A stretch of 37,709 nt of DNA, taken from NCBI GenBank assembly GCA_011050615.1, contig DRFJ01000037.1, positions 1-37,709 on the forward strand, given 5' to 3'. Both the position numbers and the translations under genes were made by a program. The first letter of the stretch is position 1, and each line of letters starts with the position of its first letter. The notes beneath the pieces were generated by a model. That model worked only from the letters and a program-made list of their open reading frames with translations. It ran no database searches and was not told the origin of the DNA. Positions 1-8,289 of this stretch are shown one piece after another. Source of the DNA: Bacteroidota bacterium (GTDB lineage Bacteria > Bacteroidota > Bacteroidia > Bacteroidales > VadinHA17).

Positions 1-1
1 A

Positions 2-130
2 GGTTTACCGGAGGACCTTGTGGTAATCGATCTGCGCCAGGCAATACACTACCTGGGTGAAATAACAGGAGAGATATCAACAGAAGAGATACTCGGTAAT
101 ATATTTAAGAATTTCTGTATCGGAAAGTAA
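2..130 (+). CDS. mnmE: tRNA modification GTPase MnmE, C-terminal end (partial)
   Basis: Only the last 42 residues lie in the window; the gene enters from the left edge. MnmE works with MnmG to modify the wobble uridine (cmnm5U/nm5U) of certain tRNAs in the cytoplasm. The visible part reads [17 protein letters not shown] and ends in FCIGK. This is the C-terminal helical end of MnmE, including the family's invariant C-[IL]-G-K tail whose Cys is important for the modification reaction. The frame is intact to its TAA. The identification rests on this short but very characteristic tail. The start and the GTPase domain lie outside the window. Confidence 0.93.
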   Translation, partial: GLPEDLVVIDLRQAIHYLGEITGEISTEEILGNIFKNFCIGK

Positions 131-193
131 AATGGTCTTAATATGACATTACTGTCATACTCGGATATTATGAACCGGGCCCGATTAAAAAAA

Positions 194-208
194 CCCGCCA
201 CAGGCGGG
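194..208 (-). terminator. Intrinsic terminator-like hairpin
   Basis: CCCGCC, a three-base loop ACA, then GGCGGG, with seven A directly before the left arm. Read on the minus strand this is a GC stem followed by a run of T, the usual form of an intrinsic terminator. It lies between mnmE and the truncated aldehyde oxidoreductase. No minus-strand gene now directly precedes it. It may serve read-through from the minus-strand gene ending at 986, or be left over from a lost gene. On the plus strand the trailing bases (ATCCAAAAA) are not a T run. Confidence 0.5.
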
Positions 209-315
209 ATCCAAAAATCAAATGTTTATTCTAATTTAAACTATGCCAGTTTGACTTATACTTATTAAATCCATCACTGGTTAAAATATATAATATAACT
301 ATATATGTCTTACCA

Positions 316-957
316 ATGGCAGAAGCAGAAGAAGTGGTAAAAATAATTACGGATAAGATGGAACCATTTCAGGGCAATATGTCGATGCTTGACTTCAGTG
401 ATGAAAACATCTATTCCGAAAACATGGCAATGCTTGTTGCCTGGCACAGGCATTACACCAGATTCTGGAAACAATCTGCCCTGTTCTGTGACTGGAGATG
501 GCCTGATTTCTTTAATCAATATGCACCAGGGAATATAGGATCGACCAGTGAGGCAGAATCCAGGTTTTTAAATGCTGTTACGGGTAAGGGAATGACCTTC
601 CTGGATGGAATCAACCTGGGAAAGAAAATCTGGAATCTTGATCATGCCATCTGGACCCTCCGGGGTCGCCATAGGGACATGGTGCATTTCGCTCCTTTTG
701 TTTATAATCAGCCCGGAACTGCAATCGATGTTTCAAATGCCTTTATGCCAGGGAGAAAAAATGGAAAATGGGACTATTACGGCTATACGAATAGAAACAT
801 TGACAAAAAACAATTTGAACAATTTAAAACCTTGTTTTACAACCTTCTCGAATGGGATCCCACAACCGGATATCCAACACGGAAAGCACTGGAATCTTTA
901 GAATTGAAATATGTTGCCGATGAACTCGCGAAATCAGGAAAGCTTGGAGTTGGATAA
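316..957 (+). pseudogene. Aldehyde:ferredoxin oxidoreductase, C-terminal fragment
   Basis: The 213-residue product matches only the C-terminal helical domains of the tungsten-dependent aldehyde:ferredoxin oxidoreductase family (usually 600-700 residues). The signature stretches are KIWNLDHAIWTLRGRHRDMV and, at the end, WDPTTGYPTRKALESL followed by YVADEL. The Cys in SALFCDW fits the last Fe-S ligand. The N-terminal domain that binds the tungstopterin and carries the other three cluster Cys is missing. In the same frame there is a TAA at 232-234 and no family sequence before the ATG at 316, so the 5' two thirds have been deleted. The remaining frame is open with no stops, which suggests a recent loss or a retained stand-alone domain. 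It cannot be an active oxidoreductase alone. Confidence 0.72.
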
Positions 958-985
958 TGCTTTTTACAGGATTTTTAACCTAACA

Positions 986-2245
986 TTATAATGGTCTTAC
1001 TACCAGATTCTTCCACAACACTTTTATGCCTCCTCCGTCATGTATTTGAAGTGCTATCCTGCCGTTGGCTTTCCCAATCAGTGGATCATCCAGGTGAGTC
1101 ATCTCCTGTCCGTTAAGCCAGGTGGTGACTTCAGAGTCAACTACTTTTACACGCATGGTGTTCCATTCACCCTCTTTCAGTATATTTTCTTGCTCATCAG
1201 GTATCTGGCAGAGCCATCCTCTGCCGTAGGATTCATATATACCTCCCGAATCATAACCTTTAGGAGCCACTTCAACCTGCCAGCCGGCAACTCTTGTACC
1301 TTCAAAAAGTGACCTGAAAAATATACCGCTGTTTCCGTCCGACACCTGTTTAAAATCAACAGTGAGGTCAAAATCCTTGTAGAACCTTTCAGTTGCAAGG
1401 TAGCCGTACTGTTTTTCAGGGCCGCTTTCACACACGAGTAGTCCGTCTTCAACATACCAGAGTTCATTCCCATATTCTATCCAGCCACTCAGGTCTTCAC
1501 CGTTAAAAAGCTCATGCGGCTCACTTTGCTTTTTTGGCAATTCCTTAATCTTCATGTTCCTGAACCATATTCTACTGCCATGGTCCTGCAGGCTTATGTG
1601 CCCCACTGAAGAAAGGCCATAATCAGGGGTAGTCTTCCATTTGCCACTGTTTTTAAGTTCAAACCATTCATCTGTCCAGGCTTCAAATTCGAGTATTTTC
1701 TCACCGTTAAGCCAGTGCTCAACATGCCCGTTATCGAACACTATTCTTGATGAATTCCATTCACCAACCGGGTTTAGCTTCTTTTTATCTTTATCAGGTA
1801 CGTACATGGCATAGTCAGCCCCCGTCTTCTGCCATTCTTCAAGCTCTGATGGGAAACCCACATCATCTACAAGCTGGTATTCAGGGCCTGTGAGATAAGG
1901 AGTGGAGTATCTCTCCGATTCAATAACGTGGTATAACACACCGCTGTTTCCCCCTTCAGCAATCTTCCATTCAAATTTCAGATCAAAATTATTGTATTGC
2001 TTTTTTGTAATTATATAACCGTCACTGTCGCTTCCGGTGCCACTGGCTGCCAGCAGCCCGTCTTCAACAAGCCAGCTTCCCGTACCTTCTGCATTGTACA
2101 CCTTCCAGTTATCAAGGCTCTGCCCGTCGAATAGCAATTCCCAGCCTTCTCCCTGTTCAACAGGACTCAGTTGATTATGCTTGTTGGAACATGCTGTTAT
2201 TGTCATTAGTACTATTACCGTCAAATACAATATACTCTTATTCAT
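986..2245 (-). CDS. Lipoprotein with two DUF1080 (3-keto-disaccharide hydrolase-type) domains
   Basis: About 419 residues with a lipoprotein signal (MNKSILYL...ITAC; lipidated Cys near residue 19), so it is probably anchored in an envelope membrane. Two tandem copies of the DUF1080/LamG-like jelly-roll fold follow. The first begins GWELLFDGQSLDNWKV and the second HELFNGEDLSGWIEY. Each copy carries the NSG[VI] motif (GGNSGVLYHV, DGNSGIFFRS) and ends in a W-L-N-G strand. Family members act on or bind carbohydrates; some are 3-keto-glycoside hydrolases. The substrate cannot be read here. An alternative start nine bases upstream (MIIMNKS) is possible. The start is divergent from the nucleotidase at 2409, with 163 bases between them. 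Confidence 0.85.
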   Translation of the reverse strand: MNKSILYLTVIVLMTITACSNKHNQLSPVEQGEGWELLFDGQSLDNWKVYNAEGTGSWLVEDGLLAASGTGSDSDGYIITKKQYNNFDLKFEWKIAEGGNSGVLYHVIESERYSTPYLTGPEYQLVDDVGFPSELEEWQKTGADYAMYVPDKDKKKLNPVGEWNSSRIVFDNGHVEHWLNGEKILEFEAWTDEWFELKNSGKWKTTPDYGLSSVGHISLQDHGSRIWFRNMKIKELPKKQSEPHELFNGEDLSGWIEYGNELWYVEDGLLVCESGPEKQYGYLATERFYKDFDLTVDFKQVSDGNSGIFFRSLFEGTRVAGWQVEVAPKGYDSGGIYESYGRGWLCQIPDEQENILKEGEWNTMRVKVVDSEVTTWLNGQEMTHLDDPLIGKANGRIALQIHDGGGIKVLWKNLVVRPL

Positions 2246-2408
2246 AATTATCAATAATTTTAGTTTCCATATTTCTGTAACAAATCTTTATTCGGATTGT
2301 TTGTGTTAATAACAAATTTAAGAATATAATTACAAATTAATATTTTTCAGGTACATATATTTCATAATTTTACCAGCCTGAATATTTTATTGATAAAAAT
2401 TCTGCTAA

Positions 2409-3854
2409 ATGAAAAGTAATATACAGATATCCTGCCTGTTAACAGTTTTGCTGGCTTTCCTGCCGGTGTCATGTGAAAATTCCGAAAAGCAACAGAAAGA
2501 CACTGATCTGGTCATCTTCTTTATTAATGACAATCATTCGCAAATAGATAATTTCAGCAAAATAAAGTCAATAATTGATGAATCGGCTGACGAAGAAAAT
2601 GTAATTATCGTACATAGCGGTGATATGTTTTCGGGAAACCCTGTTGTGGATTTCCACCCGTATAAGGGCTATCCTGTTATCGACCTTATGAACCGGATTG
2701 GTTTTGATATGGCCACACTGGGTAACCATGAGTTTGATTACGGACAGGAAGTCTTAAAAGAAAGAATAGACCAGGCAGAATTTGAAATGCTATGTGCCAA
2801 TATGGAGTCTGAATCCCCTCTGCTTGAGGAAGTACCTGCAAGCTATACCTTAAATAAAGGTGGCCTTAAAATTAGCTTTATCGGGGTAATAGAAACAAAT
2901 GGCAAGCCTGGAACTTTTATTCCATCCACTCACCCCAATAAGCTTGAAGGCCTTACCTTTTATGATGCGGGAGAAATACTCGGGAATTATTCGGACTTTA
3001 AAGATGATCAGGAAGCTGACCTGTTAATATTATTAAGCCACCTCGGGCATAATTCTGATTATAATGGCACCTGTGATTATAAGGTTGCGAGGCAGTTTCC
3101 TTTTTTTGATGCCATCATAGGTGGTCACAGTCACAGCATACAGGATACTACCATAAATGGTGTCCATATATACCAGTCGGGGGCCTATCTCAACTACCTT
3201 GGCAAAATCACATTCACCGTTAAAAAAAGGAAGATAATCTCTGAGGATTTTGAATTGATAAATCTAAATGAATACCCCTCCAGTGATGAGGAAATCCAAT
3301 CACTGATAGATAGTTATAATAATAATCCGATTTTCTCAGAAGTTATAGGAACAAACAGTGTCCATATGACAAGGAACAGGACTGTAGGCTGTTTTTATAC
3401 TGATGCACTCAGGGGCTACCTTGATACTGACATGTCAATCCAGAATCCCGGAGGGATCAGGGCTGATCTTGATGAAGGAGAAATAGAAATATTGGAGATC
3501 TACGGGATTGATCCTTTCAATAATGGCCTTACGGAGTATGAAATGACCGTGGGTGAAATGAGAGCCTTCCTGGAGGGGTCAGGTGCCGGTTTCTATTACT
3601 CCGGAGTAATACTCGAGAACGAACCCGGTTATGGAGTGGTAATTAAGGATATGGAAGGGCATATCTATGAAGACAAGCATATTTTAACTATTGCCATTAA
3701 TGACTATATACCGGAGATTTACGATAATTACTTTCCTGACCCTTCGGTTATTTATGATATATCCACGGCTGACGCAATTATTCAATATGTAAGGAACCTG
3801 ACAGAGCCCCTTTATTATGAGAGCTGCAACAGGTATTTCAGGTACGAGGAGTGA
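2409..3854 (+). CDS. 5'-nucleotidase/UshA-family metallophosphatase lipoprotein
   Basis: The 481-residue protein has a lipobox (LPVSC, Cys22), so it is probably an outer-surface or periplasmic lipoprotein. The N-terminal calcineurin-like metallophosphoesterase domain shows all the metal-site blocks in order: D-N-H at 41-43, VHSGDMFSGN, TLGNHEFDYG, LLSHLGH and GGHSHS. The C-terminal 5'-nucleotidase domain has NPGGIRADL and the substrate loop IDPFNNGLTEYEMTVGEM. It is expected to hydrolyse extracellular nucleotides or related phosphoesters. In some Bacteroidota the catalytic and nucleotide-binding domains are separate genes; here they are together. It ends two bases before the converging family-4 UDG gene. 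No terminator was seen. Confidence 0.9.
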   Translation: MKSNIQISCLLTVLLAFLPVSCENSEKQQKDTDLVIFFINDNHSQIDNFSKIKSIIDESADEENVIIVHSGDMFSGNPVVDFHPYKGYPVIDLMNRIGFDMATLGNHEFDYGQEVLKERIDQAEFEMLCANMESESPLLEEVPASYTLNKGGLKISFIGVIETNGKPGTFIPSTHPNKLEGLTFYDAGEILGNYSDFKDDQEADLLILLSHLGHNSDYNGTCDYKVARQFPFFDAIIGGHSHSIQDTTINGVHIYQSGAYLNYLGKITFTVKKRKIISEDFELINLNEYPSSDEEIQSLIDSYNNNPIFSEVIGTNSVHMTRNRTVGCFYTDALRGYLDTDMSIQNPGGIRADLDEGEIEILEIYGIDPFNNGLTEYEMTVGEMRAFLEGSGAGFYYSGVILENEPGYGVVIKDMEGHIYEDKHILTIAINDYIPEIYDNYFPDPSVIYDISTADAIIQYVRNLTEPLYYESCNRYFRYEE

Positions 3855-3856
3855 CC

Positions 3857-4432
3857 CTAAACATAATCTGAATGATGCTCTGCATCGATGAGTTCCCTGT
3901 ATTTGCGTACTATCTTCTTATAATCTTCCCAGGTATCTCGCTTGAGGTGGGGATTCCTGAGCAGTGCTGCCGGGTGGTATACGGGCATCACCAGCCTGTT
4001 ATACCAGTTTAGCCAGTTACCCCGCACCTGTGTTATCCTGTATTCCTTTCCAAAAAACACACGCAGGGCTGATGCACCAAGAGGCATGAGTATCAGGGGA
4101 TCAATTAATTCAATCTGTTTGAAGAGATAAGGCACACAGGTCCTGGTTTCCTCATCAGTTGGCACCCGGTTCCCCGGGGGACGGCATTTTACAATATTAC
4201 TTATATATACATGTTGTTCGCGTGTAAAACCGCAGGCTGCATGTATCTTATCAAGCAGCTGGCCTGATTTGCCAACAAAGGGCCGTCCTATCATGTCTTC
4301 GTCATGTCCCGGAGCTTCACCTATGACCAGAATAGGAGCTTTAATGTTTCCCTCTCCAAAAATTACATGGTGACGTGTCTTATGTAAATCACATTTAGTA
4401 CAGGAAAGCACTTCCTGTTTAAGATTTTCCAT
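3857..4432 (-). CDS. Family 4 uracil-DNA glycosylase (Fe-S type)
   Basis: A cytoplasmic DNA-repair enzyme of 191 residues that removes uracil from DNA. The four Cys ligands of the [4Fe-4S] cluster are C11, C14, C83 and C99, with the family's usual C-x2-C and C-x15-C spacing. Motif 1 is GEAPGHDED (38-46), followed by GRPFVGKSGQLLD. Motif 2 is HPAALLRNP near residue 153. The length is typical. The window also encodes a family 1 enzyme (ung, 7574-8239), so this bacterium has two unrelated uracil glycosylases. The gene stands alone on the minus strand. The 195 bases upstream, to the MATE relic, show nothing recognisable. Confidence 0.93.
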   Translation of the reverse strand: MENLKQEVLSCTKCDLHKTRHHVIFGEGNIKAPILVIGEAPGHDEDMIGRPFVGKSGQLLDKIHAACGFTREQHVYISNIVKCRPPGNRVPTDEETRTCVPYLFKQIELIDPLILMPLGASALRVFFGKEYRITQVRGNWLNWYNRLVMPVYHPAALLRNPHLKRDTWEDYKKIVRKYRELIDAEHHSDYV

Positions 4433-4627
4433 GAGTTAACAAGAAATGAGATTTCAACTGTTTGAAATGATAAATAAAGGTAATAATATATTTCATGTTC
4501 ATAAACTGTATCATTCTCTTCTTATTTACATAATACCAACAGGCATATTTTTTACTGCTTCAGGAATGAAGTATGGGGTAATACTGTTATGATGTTTGAT
4601 TAGCCCGGATAAGTTTTCATACCTTAT

Positions 4628-5303
4628 TCAGTTTCCATCTTCCCCTCCTGAACAGGAGCCCAGCTCCGGGAATGGGCCCCATCCAAAAATAAGACATGGA
4701 TCAAGCAGAATGTTAATTAAATTTCCGAGCCGGAGAACACGCATGGAGATAGCTGCATCACCTGAGCTTCTCAATACGGCGTTCATTATAAAGAGCAGCA
4801 TTACAACTACATTGCCTCCCATCATAATACTTGTATAGGAGTACATTTTGTTAACTATATTTTCACTTGCCCCAATTAAGTGCAGTATATCACGGGAGAA
4901 TATTATACCGGGGATGCTTATGGCAAGTGAAACAAATAGCACGGTTATTATTGACTGAAAAGCTGCCCTTCCTGCTCTGTCGCGGTCCTTCTCTCCGATT
5001 CTTCTTGCAACAATTGAGGTTATAGCCATGCTTAAACCTGAGGCAATGGCATATACAATGGTGATAACTGATTCTGTAAGACCCACTGTAGCCACAGAAT
5101 CAGGTCCGAGCTTTGAAACAAAATATATATCCACGATAGCAAAAACCGACTCCATTACCATTTCAAGAACCATTGGCACAGAAAGTAAAAAGATGGCCCG
5201 GCGGAGACTGCCTTCCGTAAAGTCCTGTTCCGTTCCCGAGACTGCTTCAACAAGATCCCTGCAAAAGTTTTTTTAACCTCCCTGAATGTCCTACCCTTGT
5301 CAT
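4628..5303 (-). pseudogene. MATE-family efflux transporter, frameshifted and truncated
   Basis: The readable part (SLRRAIFLLSVPMVLEMVME ... DPCLIFGWGPFPELG) is the first 40% of a MATE Na+ or H+ drug antiporter, which normally has about 450 residues and 12 helices. Two lesions are visible. Near the start, an ATG at 5303 gives MTRVGHSGRLK. The frame then breaks at a run of seven A (plus-strand T7, 5268-5274); removing one A restores RLKNFCRDLVEAVSGTEQDF, the normal MATE amino end. At the other end the match stops after PELG, near 4658, and runs into unrelated codons and a stop. No C-terminal half is found before the UDG gene. A start at the in-frame GTG (5179) would still give a non-functional protein. 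Confidence 0.85.
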
Positions 5304-5342
5304 CTTATTCTGAATTGTATCCCGGTACTGTTTAAAAATAAA

Positions 5343-6317
5343 CTAGATTCTTGCCAGGGCAAGAAATACAGCGTGCAGCGTAACTGTTACTCCCAGGTAG
5401 AGTTTACGTGATGACTCTGGTTCTAAACCAGGGAACTTGTAGTAAAATGACCCAGGCCGGCAAACAGACATACAGTCGCCACACAGGGTGCATGTCATTC
5501 CTGGCTTCCTGTTCTTTATGTTTTCCGGTTCAAGAGCATCATATCTGCAAACTGAAGTGCAGCGCATACAGGAGGTGCAAGTCTCATCAATCCTGAACCT
5601 GAATGGATTGATAAATTTGATATAATTTACGAGAGTGCCTACGGGGCAATAATGAATGCAATGCATCATCCTTCCTTTCCGGGGCGATATAAAAAAAACC
5701 ATACCCAGGCCTGCAAGACCAAAAACAGAAGCAATAATTGTTGTATATAACACACTTACATTAAAAAGGCGTAAGATAAGGGCAACGAGTACAACCAGGA
5801 TAAGAACAGATAATTTGAATGGCCCGGAAAATGACCATTTCCTTCCGGCTGCCGCTTTCTTACCCGACATTGCTGCATCTAAAGCACCAAAATAGCATAG
5901 GTGACTGCACCATGCCGGCCCCGAGAGGATGACCGTAGTCAAAAAAAGTATTGGCATAAACCCGAATTCAGCCCTGAAAACGGCTCCTCCTATTATCATC
6001 ACAGGAATGGGTAAATGGAGTTCTCCTGTCATTAAAAATCGGTCAAAACCTATAATTCCAAGTAATAACTGGGAAAAAAACACCACGGAAAAAATAAGCC
6101 AGGTCCTGACCCTCCATTTTGCCTGCTTTGACTTGTCCTGCATGTTAGAGCTTACCCATGAAGCATAAAAAGCAATAAGGATAATCTCAATCCATCCTGC
6201 TCCCGGAATGAACCTTTCAAACAAGATGACAGGCCTTTCTACCATAAGCTGAACAATAGAGAGCAACACGGCCGTAGTTAAGCCGGTAAATACAGGCAGA
6301 ATAAATTGACGCTTCAT
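5343..6317 (-). CDS. Membrane polyferredoxin, NapH/NosR-like 4Fe-4S protein
   Basis: A 324-residue membrane protein with about five or six hydrophobic helices (residues roughly 5-25, 43-56, 73-90, 103-133, 167-183, 189-210) and a C-terminal ferredoxin domain. Two 4Fe-4S binding motifs are present: C247, C250, C253, C257 and C276, C279, C282, C286. Each chain ends in R rather than the more common P. Two further Cys pairs, WCSHLC (137/141) and HCIHYCP (220/224), match those of the NapH/NosR/CcoG group. It likely carries electrons between a quinol or membrane donor and a redox enzyme. The partner is not in the window, although the relic AOR at 316 and the lost DNA around the MATE relic are redox-relevant context. 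It reads toward the MATE relic. Confidence 0.85.
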   Translation of the reverse strand: MKRQFILPVFTGLTTAVLLSIVQLMVERPVILFERFIPGAGWIEIILIAFYASWVSSNMQDKSKQAKWRVRTWLIFSVVFFSQLLLGIIGFDRFLMTGELHLPIPVMIIGGAVFRAEFGFMPILFLTTVILSGPAWCSHLCYFGALDAAMSGKKAAAGRKWSFSGPFKLSVLILVVLVALILRLFNVSVLYTTIIASVFGLAGLGMVFFISPRKGRMMHCIHYCPVGTLVNYIKFINPFRFRIDETCTSCMRCTSVCRYDALEPENIKNRKPGMTCTLCGDCMSVCRPGSFYYKFPGLEPESSRKLYLGVTVTLHAVFLALARI

Positions 6318-6452
6318 TAGAACATGGCTGATTTTAAATAAATGGCAATACTAGTAAATTTTTCTTAATTGCGACACATTAAACATTTGCCGGGTCTTAT
6401 TGTTATAACATAAGGATTAACAAATATATTTCAAATAAAAGAATACTTTAAA

Positions 6453-6588
6453 ATGGATTACTCTTACAGCATTAAAGTAAACGATACATTCGAGAGCACA
6501 AGGAAGAAAGTTACAGATGCTCTCGCAGGGGAAGGGCTTTGGAGTACTTACAGAGATTAATATACGCGATACCTTCAAGAATAAACTC
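6453..6588 (+). pseudogene. DUF302 protein relic (frameshifted, 3' truncated)
   Basis: The ATG at 6453 opens MDYSYSIKVNDTFESTRKKV and continues TDALAGEGL before a stop at 6558-6560. If the frame is shifted by one base inside GGGCTTTGG (about 6534-6541), the reading becomes GFGVLTEINIRDTFKNKL. This is the conserved core of DUF302, a small cytoplasmic domain of unknown function that normally continues for about 80 more residues. After KNKL (6588) the similarity stops where the opposing receiver-PAS gene ends. So both a +1 frameshift and a 3' deletion have occurred. It lies in the 269-base gap between the polyferredoxin and the PAS gene and would be missed by an ORF search. Confidence 0.75.
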
Positions 6589-7327
6589 AGCGTATTTTTT
6601 CTATGGCGAATATGAAAGACTCAAGCGTGTCCTGGTCTTTCCAGACAGTGCTTGCCCTTATTTTACTTACTATTGTTTTGCCGTCATTATTTATTAGTCT
6701 CACCTCAAATGAAGCGGTATCCGTTTCCTTCCTCAACATCCTGTCAAGGATTTGCCTTTCAATGAGGTAATCATCCGGATGGCATAACTGGAAGAAATTA
6801 ATACCTGTGAAATCCATATCATTCATGCTGAGAATATTCTTGAGCTCTTTATTGAATCTTATGAAGTTACCGGTAATGTCAGTCTGCAGAATACCTGTCG
6901 GAAAATTCTCGAAAAGTATACTGTACTCCACGAGCCTATTGTGAAATGTAAGTTCTGACTTTTTGCGTTTTACAGCCAGTTGCAATCTCACCACCAGCTC
7001 AGTGGGCGTAAAAGGGAAAATAAGGAGGTCAAACTGGTGCCTCAGGGCTGTATTCATGATTTCCTCGTCCTCCTTTCCCCCAATAAGCAGTATCGGCGTA
7101 TAAAGGTTCTTCTTCCCTTTAATGCTTTTTAAAATGCGCGGATCAACTTCCTCTTCCTCGTAAGCATTATAGATTATGAGATCGTAGCTGTTCTCCTGGC
7201 AGAGCTGTTCGAATTCGGCCACTTCTGCAGAATAGATAACCTCAAAACCAGAATTATTGATATGAGATTCAAGGAAGTGAAAATCAATTTCCCCCGTAAA
7301 GAAAAGTAAGCAGTCAGATGTTATCAC
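6587..7327 (-). CDS. Degenerate receiver domain plus PAS domain protein
   Basis: A 246-residue soluble protein. Residues 1-120 have the receiver fold pattern but lack the phosphorylation residues: the acceptor Asp is Asn54 (DLIIYNAYEE), the acidic pair is absent (LLFFTGE), and the conserved Lys-Pro is FPF (103-105). Residues about 131-246 form a PAS domain (NFPTGILQTDITGNFIRFNK, then FFQLCHPDDYLIERQ). There is no kinase, GGDEF or DNA-binding output domain, so it probably works by protein contact in a phosphorelay or as a signal-sensing adaptor. The start ATG gives MITSDCLLFF. It is monocistronic on the minus strand and converges on the DUF302 relic. Confidence 0.8.
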   Translation of the reverse strand: MITSDCLLFFTGEIDFHFLESHINNSGFEVIYSAEVAEFEQLCQENSYDLIIYNAYEEEEVDPRILKSIKGKKNLYTPILLIGGKEDEEIMNTALRHQFDLLIFPFTPTELVVRLQLAVKRKKSELTFHNRLVEYSILFENFPTGILQTDITGNFIRFNKELKNILSMNDMDFTGINFFQLCHPDDYLIERQILDRMLRKETDTASFEVRLINNDGKTIVSKIRASTVWKDQDTLESFIFAIEKIR

Positions 7328-7516
7328 GATAAACCCATCTTAAAATTATTGCCCTTAGAGTTCCTAAAATAGATATTTCATTTCTTTATTTGAAATATAA
7401 TACAAAAATCTCAATTCCCCATAGTGCGGGCAAATCATTTTTTATATGATTAGCTGGCAGGCAATCAGCTTAACCAGGTGCATATCTTATAATTCCTCAG
7501 ACCTATTTATAAGCAG

Positions 7517-7546
7517 TTTTATTTTTATTCCGATTTGATATATTTG
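7517..7546 (+). promoter_or_regulatory. Bacteroidetes-type promoter for ung
   Basis: TATATTTG at 7539-7546 fits the Bacteroidetes -7 consensus TAnnTTTG. A T-rich -33 element (TTTT, 7517-7520) lies 18 bases upstream, slightly short of the usual 19-21. Transcription would begin about seven bases after the -7 box, before the ATG at 7574. This supports that ATG over the TTG at 7535, which lies at the edge of the promoter. Confidence 0.5.
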
Positions 7547-7573
7547 TGCAGGGCAAATCCTGAAAAACCAGAT

Positions 7574-8239
7574 ATGGATGTACACATAGAGGAGAGCTGG
7601 AAAAAAAAGCTACGGCATGAATTTGAGAAAGAATATTTCATCAACCTGTCAGAATACATCAGGGATGAATATAAAACCAATACCATCTACCCTCCCGGAC
7701 CATTAATTTTTAATGCTTTCGATAAGTGCCCCTATGATAAGGTAAAGGCAGTTATTATAGGACAGGATCCTTACCATGGACCTGGTCAGGCCCATGGATT
7801 ATGTTTCTCGGTAAAAGAGGGTGTAAGTCACCCTCCCAGCCTGGTTAATATTTTTAAGGAAATAAATAATGATCTTGGAATAAATTGCCATAAATCAGGA
7901 AACCTTGAAAGATGGGCCCGGCAGGGAGTATTATTGTTGAATGCAACACTTACTGTAAAAGCGCATACCCCGGGATCTCACCAGAATAAGGGATGGGAGA
8001 TATTTACTGATGAAGTAATACGAATAATAGCAGAAGAGAAGGAAAACATAGTCTTTTTCCTGTGGGGATCTTATGCACAAAGAAAAGGTGCACATATAAA
8101 CAGGGACAGGCACCTGGTGCTGGAATCGGTCCATCCCTCACCACTGTCGGCAAGTCGAGGTTTTTTCGGGAATAATCATTTCAGCCAGTGCAATGAATTT
8201 CTTATTTTTACTGAACAGGAAGCTATTGACTGGCGATAA
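7574..8239 (+). CDS. ung: Family 1 uracil-DNA glycosylase
   Basis: A cytoplasmic base-excision repair enzyme that removes uracil from DNA. The product has 221 residues from MDVHIEESWKKKL, the usual amino end of bacterial Ung. Conserved sites: the water-activating loop GQDPYHGP (63-70, catalytic Asp65), HPPSLVNIFKE, LLNATLTV (uracil-recognition Asn), and the Leu-intercalation loop HPSPLSASRGFFG with His187. A longer reading from TTG at 7535 would run through the promoter and has no family support. The frame is complete and the length normal. The M14 peptidase gene follows 50 bases downstream on the same strand and may be co-transcribed. Confidence 0.97.
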   Translation: MDVHIEESWKKKLRHEFEKEYFINLSEYIRDEYKTNTIYPPGPLIFNAFDKCPYDKVKAVIIGQDPYHGPGQAHGLCFSVKEGVSHPPSLVNIFKEINNDLGINCHKSGNLERWARQGVLLLNATLTVKAHTPGSHQNKGWEIFTDEVIRIIAEEKENIVFFLWGSYAQRKGAHINRDRHLVLESVHPSPLSASRGFFGNNHFSQCNEFLIFTEQEAIDWR

Positions 8240-8289
8240 AGGTGATTTTAGGTTTCAGATCAACGATATAAGATTTAAGGATTAATAAC

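Noticed and set aside
7535-7573. TTG start for ung giving a longer product
   Set aside because: This stretch overlaps the promoter and adds residues not found in the Ung family. The ATG at 7574 gives the usual amino end.
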